Assembly: GCA_013398015.1 (NCBI GenBank)
Contig: VZRR01007849.1
Location: forward strand, 795,079 to 859,078
Direction of reading: 5' to 3'
Source of the DNA: Oreocharis arfaki
Lineage: Eukaryota > Chordata > Aves > Passeriformes > Paramythiidae
Length of the DNA: 64,000 bases
Part shown: piece after piece, positions 37,571-48,451 of the stretch
Layout: each line of letters starts with the position of its first letter
How positions within the stretch are numbered: position 1 is the stretch's first letter
Notes under the pieces: generated by a model
What the model was told of the DNA's origin: nothing
What the model saw: the letters and a program-made list of their open reading frames with translations, nothing else
Database searches by the model: none
Made by a program: the position numbers and the translations under genes

Positions 37571-40500
37571 TGAAAAACGGGGTTTGCAATGTTCCCATTG
37601 CCCGTGAAACCAGCAGATGTTAGCTAAAGCAGTTCACATTTTTCTTCCTATAATGTTTCTTGAGAATGTACTTTGGGTCCCCCAAACCTGGAAGGGAAGC
37701 TAAAATGGAGAGGTATCAAGTGACTTTCAAAGCACTCTCCAAACCAGTGGGGAGCCCCAGTCCTGAACCATTCACAGGGCTCTCTGGGAACTTAGTTTTC
37801 AAGTGTCACTTCATTTCAATGAAGTAATGATGTGTCTGAGCCTGATACAGCTATTCTGCACTCAGAGCTTATCAGCAGGCGTCCTTCTGAGAGCACAGAC
37901 TGGGCCATTTTATATCAACGCACTTGTGTGCAGAGCAGGGAATATATTTCTACTGCACGATTGTTTTTTTTCCTTCAGCACTTTTGCAGTCATCTGGCAT
38001 TTGGTTAACAGTCAATAACTGTCTTGCTAATTGCAAAGTAATGAATATAGTAAGATAGTTAAAAGTTGCCAATTGATTACCTAAAGCCCATCTCCCGAGC
38101 ATTAATATATCCACCACTGCTGCCTGGCCACCAATGCCTGAGTCCTGTCTGTAACAAGGTGAGTATTTATTTAAGATAATATCCTGTCCCTGGGGACTTT
38201 AACATGCCCTGGAGGCTGTGGACCACTCCCTGAGGCCATCCCCAGTGAGATAGTAGCAAAGCAAGGGGCTCTCCAGTGGCAGTCACCCATTTTCTTTGCA
38301 GACTTTGCTCAGGTGCCTAGTGACTGCAGTTCTGAAACTAGGCACTCCACTTTGACCTGACACTGGAAATATCAGCTTTGACTCAATCTCTGGACATCTC
38401 CACAGCCAAACAACCCATTACTTGGAAAAGCATTACACCCCCTTTGGAGCGGGGGTTCTGTTCTAATACCTGACTATGGCTTTTGTATCTTGACACAGCA
38501 ACACGGTCATGGAAAATACACGTGTTCAAGTGCCATCAAAAATTTGCCGATCCTCTCTGTACCTTGGTTAATAAATCTAGTTGTCACTTCCTTCCTCTGT
38601 GGAAAAGCAAATAACAGGGGTTGAAACGTGTGCTGCTGTCTGGCTGCAGGAAAATGGTCTATCAAGCTATCATCTGTGGAACTGCTACACTTATATTATG
38701 AAGCTTTGCCAATTATACTCATTATGCAAATGAATGCACACATTATTTCAAACACTCTGCTGCAGTGTTGATTAATTAAATTATCAGAGTGGAACAATTT
38801 CAGCTAAGATGATGCCAAGTTTCAGATCTCACTACTCTTATGCACAATCACAGCACATCGGAGCTCTGCATCAGGAACTCAATATTAGTTGAGTGCTGTG
38901 GAGGCACTCACAGATCATTTTGGCAGGTCAGGAAACAGAAACTCAGAAAAAGGTGATGTCTTGGGCAGGGTCACTCTAAAGACCCAGCTGGGACCGGCAG
39001 CACCTGGTGTCCTACCAAAAGCACAGAGCCTTTCTTTTAAAGCCAAACTACGTCCTCAGAGTGATGAGCTGCTAGTCTCTAAATGGTTCACATGAGGAGG
39101 CAGGTGACCACACTCGACAGGAATGCACCCACCATTGTAAAAGGGGTTCTACACAGCACCTTCTTAGCAATCTAGAAAAATAAATCTCAGTCACTGCATT
39201 ACAAAATGAGGCACTTTTTCCCATTCAGGAAACCCTAAATGCTACGATTTAAATTCAATTAACTACAGTACCTCACAAGATAGCACTCACGAGGTTTTTG
39301 ATACAACAACAAAATACTAGGTATGAAAGACCTTGCAAATCAGTTAAGAACTCCTCTGTGAGAGACAGAAAAAGATGCGATGCCTTTCCCCATGAGAGGT
39401 TTGAAGCGGGGCTCAGGAGAGGCAACCCGGCGAGTCTGCAGGGGCAGCAGCTGGGCACCGCGCTGGCACAGGGAGCTGTGCCGCGCCTCCACACCTCCAG
39501 GTGGCACCTCAGCCTCGCTTATCCTCTGGAATGGAATTGCAAGGACAGCTACTAGCCGTATTTTTTTGGCAAAAAAGGTCTCTTCTCCCAGACATCCTCC
39601 CTCACTCCCAAAAAGGCAGTCCAGGATACTTCTATTTATATCTCCCCTTTTTATTTCCCCTTCTGTCCCCTTTTCAAGAAGATGCTATAAAATTGTAGGT
39701 TTTCTTATACCAAACTGTCGCCTGGCATTTTAGATGGATCTCAGTCTTCTCAGTTTTGTCTGTGTAACATTACACCTCTAAATTACCCACTTTCAAAAAT
39801 GCTAATTAGATGGGCAACAATTATGATGACAAGTGTGGCAACCACCTCTGGCTACTATTAACAATATTTGGTATCTTCTGTTGTAAATTGTGTAAATCTG
39901 TCTTACATAGGTACAATTCTGCCAAATGTTAATTTTGGCCCAAATTCTCCATAGCAGTTGGCTGTATCAGGCCAAGGGTCCAACACACAGCCCAATGGCC
40001 TCATCACTTCTAAGAATAACATGAGGGGTTTTGCAGCACCAGCAGGACCCATACGAGCACTTCCACAAACTGCTCTCGTGTCCCATATTTGGGAGCAAAG
40101 ACCTGTCCTGTGGTTCCACTGGTCTGTCAAGGATAGTGTTCCTTCAGAAAATCACCCACTCTCAACCAGGTTAAAAGCATTCAAACCACCCCCAAATGGC
40201 ACATGTTTAGGCTTATATGAGCACTGAAAGCAAAATCTCTGCTGATTCATGATCCAAGCTGTGCTAACTCTGTTGGACCTCAGAGGTTGCATTTTTCTTC
40301 CTTTCTTAGCACTGGGCCCTTCTTGTGTTTTTCTCTTAGGGGACAGACTTGATGTTGGACATCCCCACTACTGGCTGCTGTGGCATCCTTGGATTGAGCA
40401 CTTCATCCCTGGAAGCCACTGTCCACGATGGGCAGTGGCCTGGGAAGGGTCCTTTGTGCCCAAGAGATAATACGTGAGGAGAGGCTGCAAGTAGTATCAG

Positions 40501-43248
40501 CAAGGACGGGGGTGGGTTTTGCCTGGGCAGAGAAACCCCGAGGAGCTGGAGAGTGGGGTAGAGTAAGGGATGAGGTGGAGGAAGCGGGAGGCTGATGGGA
40601 GAAAAACTGTGAGCAGAGGAAGAAATGTGACTGTGATGAAAACTGGAAGCCCCGATAGAAGGTGTGAGTATGGCTGCTGAGGGGGGAAGCTCTGCTGAGG
40701 TGAGTCTGGGAGACCAAAAAGCCTTGGTGGGAGGGAACCTGGGGGAGGACATGGCATCACAAGAAGTAGGAGACTGCATCAGTAGAGGCTGGCACTGGGG
40801 CTGAGGGTGGGATGGGCACTCTGGCAGCAATTATCTCACAGAGCTGGGAATAGGTTTATCCTCTGCTGCCAGCAAAGACCTTGCAATCCCACTGTCCCCT
40901 GTCTTCATAGCACTTGTTTTCACAGTCAAAAGAAACACCTCTCCCACCCAGCCCTCCATTTGCTACTCCTACTGAAATCTGGAAAGTGCAAATAAGACTC
41001 CTAACCTCAAACACATGTCATATGATGGAAGTTCTGGTTTTATTTCTTTTAAAGAAGCAAAATGATTAAAAATATCATGTGTGTAGACACAAAAGACATC
41101 TACAGCCTTAAAAGAACACGAGTGTTTCACACTCATGCATCTGAGATGAAGAAACAGGCAAATAAAATTGCCCATGACTTTACTTCTGCTGCCTTGCAAT
41201 ATAATCTTTCATTATATGATTGCATATTATTTTTCCTATAGAACGCCTGCTTTATTTAGTGCACAAGATGCTGCTCTGGATGTGAGTCAAGGCTCTGACA
41301 TGGGAGCCACCCCACCTTTTGCAGAGATTGGAATATCTCTAGCAAGTGACCATGATGAAATTCACTGAGTAGTGCAGATGTGGGGAAAGTGGCTTCTCTG
41401 ACTCCTCCAGCTGCAAAGCCTCGTGCTACACTTTCCACAGAGAGAGACTCATCTCATGCACACTGGCTGCGTAGGAGTCCTGTCTGGTCTAAATGACTCA
41501 TACAGGCCCTCTGTCAGTGTGCAGGCAGGCACTGAACAGCATTGATCAGAAGTGATCAGTAATTAAGGGCTGAACTCAGGCCTGGACACTGTAAAAAAAA
41601 CCAAACAAAATATTCACTGAGTAAATATGTATATTCAGGACACTGATGGAACTGGAGCAACTTAAAAAAATGTGCAACGAGGCAAATTAGGTCTTCAGGG
41701 CTAACCTCCAATCTGATCCCATTTAGAGTGCTTGAATTTGGATGCTTAATGCAAGTTCCTGTTTCTCAAAGTATGATACACTATAGACAGGTTGCATGAG
41801 TCCAGTCCTGTGACTCCATCAGGTCTCTTATGCATTAGGGATATACAATTAGTTTTGGAGGGAATGGATAATCAGTGCCAATGGAGCATCCACCCCAGCT
41901 AGCCATTGCTCTTGTTTACCAGTGGAGTTGTGTTTTTTCATCCTTTCACTGGCAAACTGCAGGACCTGCAAAGCACCTCTGCACACTACAAGACAAAACC
42001 TGCTTCTTCACAGGAGGGTGTCTGAATCAGCAGCCTTCGAAGAACATGTCTCAGTTGGGTCTTTTACCTTTCTGCTGGAAATATCTCAGGATTCAATTTC
42101 TGAGATGGTTGATTCTAATTTCCCAGTCCTAAGGCAGGTATCCCTACTCAGAGAAGCACTTAAACATGTGCATACATGTCACTGTTCAGTCAGAAATCAC
42201 TCCTTGGGTCATTTCTCTAGTATAACTTCCCAGGAATGAAAAGAACCCTTCTTCTGCTTTCCTTTTTGGCAAAGAAGACATATGAGCACGGCAAAATTGA
42301 AGTCAATGGGCATTAAGCACATGCTTGAATACCTCCTTGAATTGGGAGCTCAGTTTCTAAAGTGGCAGTGATTTGTAGAAAGATACATGGAAACATGGAG
42401 GGATCTATTTTAAAGGTCAAACTTTCTGTTCCCATCTTAATCTGCACTGTTGTGGATATGACTTGGTTGAGGGCTGCATGAAAAGCATAGAAACACAGTA
42501 CAGATATGCCAGTCGTGACAGTAAGTCTGGCCACAGCTGCTTTATCACAATACAACATGGCAGAGTTAGTGCCAGTTACTATAAAAGAGTCAACAACGCG
42601 TGACATGTTTTACTCAGGTTCGCCTCTGGGAACAGTGCCAGGCAGCGAGGGGAACATGACTCACGCACACACACATGCACACTCAACTCTCTTGTTTTGC
42701 TTCATGTACAGGCACATTTTCTTGAAGGGGGTGGCAAGGAAAGTATTTTGTTTTGGTGCTGCCAGGCACACAGCACACCCCTCCTGTGAGCCGACAGCGT
42801 CGGTGGGATGTGGGCAAGGCTCTGGCGCAGTGCCTGCCTCACCACAGTGTGTCCCTGTACTGGTCCCGTTTCTCGCACCAGCAGAAACTGGATGGAGCAG
42901 TAGGTGGAAAAGAGTGTGTGGGGCACACACAGCCTGATGGGGTTTTCACTTGGCAGCCAATCACTGCCACGTGAGGTGACAAGGACACCACCTGGGAAAT
43001 TTCTCTCCTCTGCTGCTTGGACTGCTGGATACTTTATGGCAGAGAGCAGCTGAAGGAATGTGGTTTTATAAACTGATAGTGGGAACTACACCCAGAAGGC
43101 AGAGATGGGCTCTGACTATCCCAGCAAACCAGACAAATATGAAGCCTAAATGACAGGAAAGCTAGGAGCAATTTCCTTCCTAATCCAGTCATCCATAGCC
43201 AGGCTTTGGAATACCAAGAAGAAGAAAATTGTTTTCCTCTCTGTATAC

Positions 43249-43297
43249 AAAAAAAAAAACCAACCAAAACAAACAAGCAAAAAAACCAACAAAAAAC
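43249..43297. repeat. A-rich low-complexity tract
   Basis: An A-run followed by repeated CAAAAC/CAAACAAG/CAAAAAAACC units. It may be a degenerate poly-A or simple repeat; no parent element was recognised. Confidence 0.6.
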
Positions 43298-45217
43298 TGA
43301 GAGTATAAACATTAACAGCACCTCCAAGAGGGTGAAGCTTTACCTTTTGGTCTACTGGCTGCAACTCCCAGAAAGGTCTGCACTCTCAGGCAGCAGAATA
43401 GGCAATTCATCCCTTAAATAGTGAGTGAGCTGCAAGCAATCAGAGCCCATTAATGCACCTCTTGGTGCACTGGGTTTGATCAGTAACCTGGATGTGGCGA
43501 GTGCTGGAGCTGCAAGCCAACCTCTACAGGAAAAGTAGCGGTGCTCTGCTGCCTGCATGAGCCTCATTTTGAATGCCGTAAATATTAAGGAATGTGCTAC
43601 TTCTTCCAACCTTTCAGTGCTCTGTTTCTATGTGCACAGATGGGCGTTGGGAGACAGAAAGCCAAGTACAGCTAAGTGTACTGAAATGCTTTGCAGCTTT
43701 TTAAAATTTCATCCAGCATCTGAATCTGTTTATCTAACCTTTTTTTCCCTCTCCTCCCTTTTCTTTCTCAGAGAATTGCTCCTACTGTGCAGATGAAATG
43801 CACCAAAATGCAAACAAGCAAAATATGGAGCTGAGTGACGTTGAATGCAAGTTGCTCCATTGCCAGATGTGAAAAGAACAAGTGGTTTGAAAACTGTAAT
43901 TTGTTTTAAAAAAAATATAATTTGGTACTTCTGAGAAATTTGATGATTTAATGAGCACAGATGGATGTGGGATGAATTTCTGAGCAGACAAGTGTTTAAT
44001 GTATCTGCTCAGATTATTCCAGGACTAAGCATTATCCTTCCTAGTGCATGAAGGTAATTAATATTTCCCATTATGGACATGAAAAAACCCATATGATCAG
44101 TTAAGGAACGCAGATACACCAATGATATGGAAGTTAATTCATAAATCAATTAAAGAATCTTGCCTGCTGTGTATAATTATGGTTACGTCAATTATAGCTT
44201 ATTTTCAGATTTAAGACTCAGGAATCAAAATACGTAAAATCAGAGTAAGTTCCTTATCACCATATACTGCAGCTGGAAGTATTTAGTCGGTTTTAGCACT
44301 CTAAATCTATTTGCTCCTGATTCCAGCACAGCTAAGAGAATGCAGGTAACCTTTGTCTCTCTGGTTCTATTCTGCCACTTAAAATAGTCATCACTTCAAT
44401 GTTTCCCTACCTGGACCACCCTGAGGTGGACTGAGAAATTTGTAGGGTATGGGACTAGCCCTGACATATTAAATAATGTGTCTGGAGTTCTCTACAGTAA
44501 ATCTTTGAGAGCAGTGTATTAACACCCAGCTCTGGAGATGTCAGGGGCTGTATTCCCCAGCTTCTTTTCATGCTTACATTTAACTAAAGGTGCAGCAGCC
44601 CACTGATGTAGTTACACTGGTGCTAAATCTGGTTTATATTGACTTAACTTTTCTCATAGCATTAATCTGAACTGATGTAGACCAAATTAAGTGTGCCTAA
44701 ACAGGGATTGGTTTTTCACTCCTTTTACTAAATTACTTTTTCATGGATTTTAAGGGCAAGAGACTACTGCGATAGTCTGCTCTCACTGCCTTCATTACAA
44801 TGCTGAAGGACTTGCCTGTATTTATTTCTGCTTCAAGTCTAACAGCTGCACCTGAACAAAAGCATCTCTTTTAGAAAAAATGGCAAATCTAGTGTAAAAA
44901 TATTCCCATGTCCATCCTGACTGCAGTCTCTTACAGACTGTTAACATGCCATTCGAACACTCTTTACCCGGTGTGCCAGAGCTCCCTGTGTCTCTCATTG
45001 CAAGTATATAGTTTAAAATCTTCCATCTTTCTTATGATGCTTCTCTGAGTCCACTTCGCTCTGCGTCAGATTTGCCTCTCCTAAATACACTGTTACTCTG
45101 TGTTCACCTGACCAGGAGTTGAATTATCTCTGTGGCAACAGACCTGCCCTACCCATCATCCACCTCCCACTTCACTTCTCATTCTGTAACAGCAAAGGTT
45201 TTATGTTGACAGTGCAA

Positions 45218-45223
45218 GTTCAG
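45218..45223. repeat. ERV target-site duplication, left copy
   Basis: GTTCAG immediately precedes the TG terminus of the LTR and is repeated exactly at 46826-46831 after its CA terminus. A 6-bp duplication is typical of alpha/betaretrovirus-like (ERVK-type) integration. Confidence 0.85.
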
Positions 45224-45665
45224 TGATGCGGGGTGCTGTGGGGTGGCTGAAATCGCCGCTTTAACCCGAAAGCATCCCCTGCAAGGGATGCCCTGGGGGT
45301 GCAGCTCGGCACCTCGCAGGCCGACTTCCAGCACCCGTGCCGATGGTTGGCACTGAGACACAGCCCCGCACCCAGGCCAGGATAGCTCAGGTGTTACCAG
45401 GAGCAAGGAGCGTGGAGGGCTCTCCCCATGGGTTCCGAAAGGTTTATTCCGAAGGAATCAGAGGCGAAGAGGCCGAGCAGGCCTCGTGTACAAGCTTATA
45501 AGGGGTAACAGAAAGGGGGCTGGCAGAGCACCAGCAACCAATTACCTGGGGGCAAGGGGCAGGGGGAAGGCAGAGGGATACAACAACCAATGGGGAGAGG
45601 GAAGGGGAGGAGTGGGGGACCAGGTACCGGACAGGTACTGCCTGATGGGAGAAGAAGTCTTTCCC
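45224..45665 (-). mobile_element. ERV LTR (minus orientation), cut by assembly gap
   Basis: The segment begins TGATGCGGGG, following the duplication, and runs into the N gap. Its second part (45355-45665) is repeated after the gap at 46394-46704 with six substitutions and no indels. Read on the minus strand it has LTR architecture: a purine/pyrimidine-skewed U3, a TATA-like CTTATAAG at 45502-45495, and an AATAAA at 45448-45443 about 50 bases later. The inferred full LTR length, combining both copies, is about 563 bp (131+311+121). No viral reading frame is visible here. The six-base duplication points to an ERVK-type element. Confidence 0.85.
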
Positions 45666-46393
45666 NNNNNNNNNNNNNNNNNNNNNNNNNNNNNNNNNNN
45701 NNNNNNNNNNNNNNNNNNNNNNNNNNNNNNNNNNNNNNNNNNNNNNNNNNNNNNNNNNNNNNNNNNNNNNNNNNNNNNNNNNNNNNNNNNNNNNNNNNNN
45801 NNNNNNNNNNNNNNNNNNNNNNNNNNNNNNNNNNNNNNNNNNNNNNNNNNNNNNNNNNNNNNNNNNNNNNNNNNNNNNNNNNNNNNNNNNNNNNNNNNNN
45901 NNNNNNNNNNNNNNNNNNNNNNNNNNNNNNNNNNNNNNNNNNNNNNNNNNNNNNNNNNNNNNNNNNNNNNNNNNNNNNNNNNNNNNNNNNNNNNNNNNNN
46001 NNNNNNNNNNNNNNNNNNNNNNNNNNNNNNNNNNNNNNNNNNNNNNNNNNNNNNNNNNNNNNNNNNNNNNNNNNNNNNNNNNNNNNNNNNNNNNNNNNNN
46101 NNNNNNNNNNNNNNNNNNNNNNNNNNNNNNNNNNNNNNNNNNNNNNNNNNNNNNNNNNNNNNNNNNNNNNNNNNNNNNNNNNNNNNNNNNNNNNNNNNNN
46201 NNNNNNNNNNNNNNNNNNNNNNNNNNNNNNNNNNNNNNNNNNNNNNNNNNNNNNNNNNNNNNNNNNNNNNNNNNNNNNNNNNNNNNNNNNNNNNNNNNNN
46301 NNNNNNNNNNNNNNNNNNNNNNNNNNNNNNNNNNNNNNNNNNNNNNNNNNNNNNNNNNNNNNNNNNNNNNNNNNNNNNNNNNNNNNNNNNNNN
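45666..46393. other. Assembly gap (728 N)
   Basis: An unbroken run of N lying between the two LTR copies. It replaces the remainder of the first LTR (about 121 bp), the internal region, and the start of the second LTR (about 131 bp). If the gap size were real, the internal region would be only about 476 bp; it may be arbitrary. Confidence 0.99.
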
Positions 46394-46825
46394 GAGACAC
46401 AGCCCCGCACCCAGGCCAGGATAGCTCAGGTGTTACCAGGAGCAAGGAGCGTGGAGGGCTCTCCCCATGGGTTCCGAAAGGTTTATTCCGAAGGAATCAG
46501 AGGCGAAGAGGCCGAGCAGGCCTCGTGTACAAGCTTATAAGGGGTAACAGAAAGGGGGCTGGCACAGCACCAGCGACCAATTACCTGGGGGCAAGGGGCA
46601 GGGGGACAGCAGAGGGATACAACAACCAATGGGGAGAGGGAAGGGGCGGAGTGGGGGACCAGGTACCAGACAGGTACTGCCTGATGGGAGAAGAAGTCTT
46701 TCCCTGTAACCTGAGCAGGGGGAGCTTATTTGTTCTCTGAGTTGACCCACCAGCGCAAGGGATCTCCTGGACCAGGGGTTTCTGGCCACTCGGCTTCTAC
46801 CGTTGCCAGCTCACCCACCCCAACA
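46394..46825 (-). mobile_element. ERV LTR (minus orientation), second copy
   Basis: The first 311 bases repeat 45355-45665. The copy then continues through CTGTAACCTGAGCAGGGGGA to the terminus CACCCCAACA at 46825. On the minus strand this is the 5' LTR, starting TGTTGGGGTG, with TATA-like CTTATAAG at 46541-46534 and AATAAA at 46487-46482. Open frames that read through the N run are artefacts. Confidence 0.85.
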
Positions 46826-46831
46826 GTTCAG
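46826..46831. repeat. ERV target-site duplication, right copy
   Basis: GTTCAG, identical to 45218-45223, directly after the CA terminus of the LTR. Confidence 0.85.
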
Positions 46832-48113
46832 GACCTCAGTCTTGTTGGGCTATACTACATACATTAATAATAATTTTCTAGTGATTTCTGATGTAGAGTT
46901 AGATTCGATACCAGTGAATCAATTTTCAATCCAGCTAGTATCTGCTGGGTTGGTTGTGTACAGTTTCCTCAGCAAGAGGTTTTATGGTAACAAACCAGAA
47001 GCCTCAGAAAAGTTTAAATATATTATGGCGTCACTGTCAGCTTCTCAACCAAATTCCAACCTTCATTCAGAAAACACCATATATGGTATGGACTGTTCTG
47101 TAATGTCCCTTATTATGCATCATCTGCTTCACGATCCCATCTGGATTCAGGGTCAGGTGGCTTGACTAGTCCATTCCCTTCAGCCTTTTTCATACACTCA
47201 GACAAAACTAGTTTCTTTCCAACTTCTGTGATTTTAATGTTATTTGAAAATTGTTTTAAATACCAACTCAAGAGTGTTCCCCGAACAGCTTTTTGAAAAT
47301 TCTTCAATGCTTTTGTAGAAAACATGTTTTCCCCAATCACCTGAGTGTAAAGTATTTCAACAGCACTGTAGCTGTGTATTATCTATTCCCTTCCCAGTTC
47401 TCAAACTGCAGCCTTATAGAAAACATTTATCTGAAGTCAGTGTGACTCTGCACATGGAGACCTATCTCTTTTCTTCACCCCTCTACACCTCTTCTGGTCA
47501 GTTATCTCTCTCTCCACCTGCTTTTGTATTTTGGTGTTTCTATTCTTCTCTTTTCAGGTTTGCAAAGTCAGTTACTCCAAGGTACCAAGGTGCAGAGCAG
47601 GCTGCCGAAATAAACTCCAGAATCACTGGCACATCCCTCTCTAGAAATGAGCTAATTTTTTGGTAACAGGTCACTGAAGATGGACATATCTGTAAGTATC
47701 CTAAAGAAGAATTTGAAACAGTCTTTGGTATTGAAGAACAGGACATGTCCAGATGAGATGTACTAAGTCAAGTCCTTAAGTTAAAATACAGGAATCCCAT
47801 TTAAAATGTGGCATTGGCCAACAGCATTTACACCATCTGGGCTGAGAAAGCACTGCTGTCCTTCGCATTTAGAAGAGGGCTGTACAGTGTCATAGACAGG
47901 TGCTCTTAAACACTTCTTTAAACCTGCACGGTGTACCAAATGATTTTCAATGGGCAGATGCATGTTAGCCCTGTCTTCCTAAAAGACAGCTGAGCCACCT
48001 ACAGTCAATCTACAGAACACCAAACTGCAACAACCCTCGAGCAAGTTAAACTTTCATCCCTCCTCCAAAAGCTCCCTGCGGATCCAGGCAACCTCAAGAG
48101 AAAAACAGCTTAC

Positions 48114-48451
48114 CTTTCCCGGGGCAAGGGCTTCGGCTCTGGCCGAATAGCTGCCATGGAAGATAGGGGTGGCCTGGCAGGTGAAGGGATGGAAAAATTC
48201 AAATCCAAGGAGCCTGTTTTCCTGTGCAGAGGCTCCAGCCCCATGGCTCCTTGCATTTCACTCTCGATAGGGCACGAGCCGGCTCTGCCGTGACTGGAGA
48301 GGGAGGACAGCTCGGGCCCCACTGCCCCTTGCAGAACTCCTTCAATGGCTGTCTGGGGGTCGTGCGTGGGGGACACAGATGGTGGGGAGCGTGACTTCTT
48401 TTTCGTTGATGCTCCTGCTAGAAGTTTCAACAGCCCGCTCTTCTTCTCCTT
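48114..48451 (-). CDS. SH3RF3: SH3RF3 exon: linker before the last SH3 domain
   Basis: This 338-bp exon lies between the acceptor TTTGCAG (AG at 48453-48452) and the donor AAAG|GTAAGC. It reads KEKKSGLLKLLAGASTKKKS, then RSPPSVSPTHDPQ, GRAGSCPIESEMQGAMG, LHRKTGSLDLNF and IRPEPKPLPRE, ending AG, the first two bases of arginine. This is the conserved POSH-family linker between the third and fourth SH3 domains. The lysine-rich KEKKSGLLKLLAGAS start and the HGRAGSCP and LHRK-x-(G/S)SLD blocks are shared with SH3RF1, while the detailed sequence fits SH3RF3. It is rich in Ser/Pro and likely disordered. The phase-2 end joins the exon at 36566-36734 perfectly. The RING and first three SH3 domains must lie beyond 64 kb. 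Confidence 0.93.

Larger units (their letters stand above)
36735..48113 (-). other. SH3RF3: SH3RF3 last intron
   Basis: An intron of about 11.4 kb with a GTAAGC donor at 48113-48108 and a CTCCAAAG acceptor. It contains a CR1 fragment at 37.1 kb, the gapped ERV at 45.2-46.8 kb, and an AT-rich candidate regulatory block around 38.63-38.83 kb. No coding exon was recognised inside. Confidence 0.85.

Noticed and set aside
40336..40830. A 164-residue minus-strand open frame, S/P/H-rich
   Set aside because: It reflects a purine-rich plus strand; no domain, and it lies inside an SH3RF3 intron.
42661..42690. Short CA-rich stretch as a microsatellite
   Set aside because: Only a few interrupted units; too short to call.
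45444..46540. Open frames of 300+ residues spanning the N run
   Set aside because: They consist mostly of undetermined residues; an artefact of translating through an assembly gap inside an LTR element.
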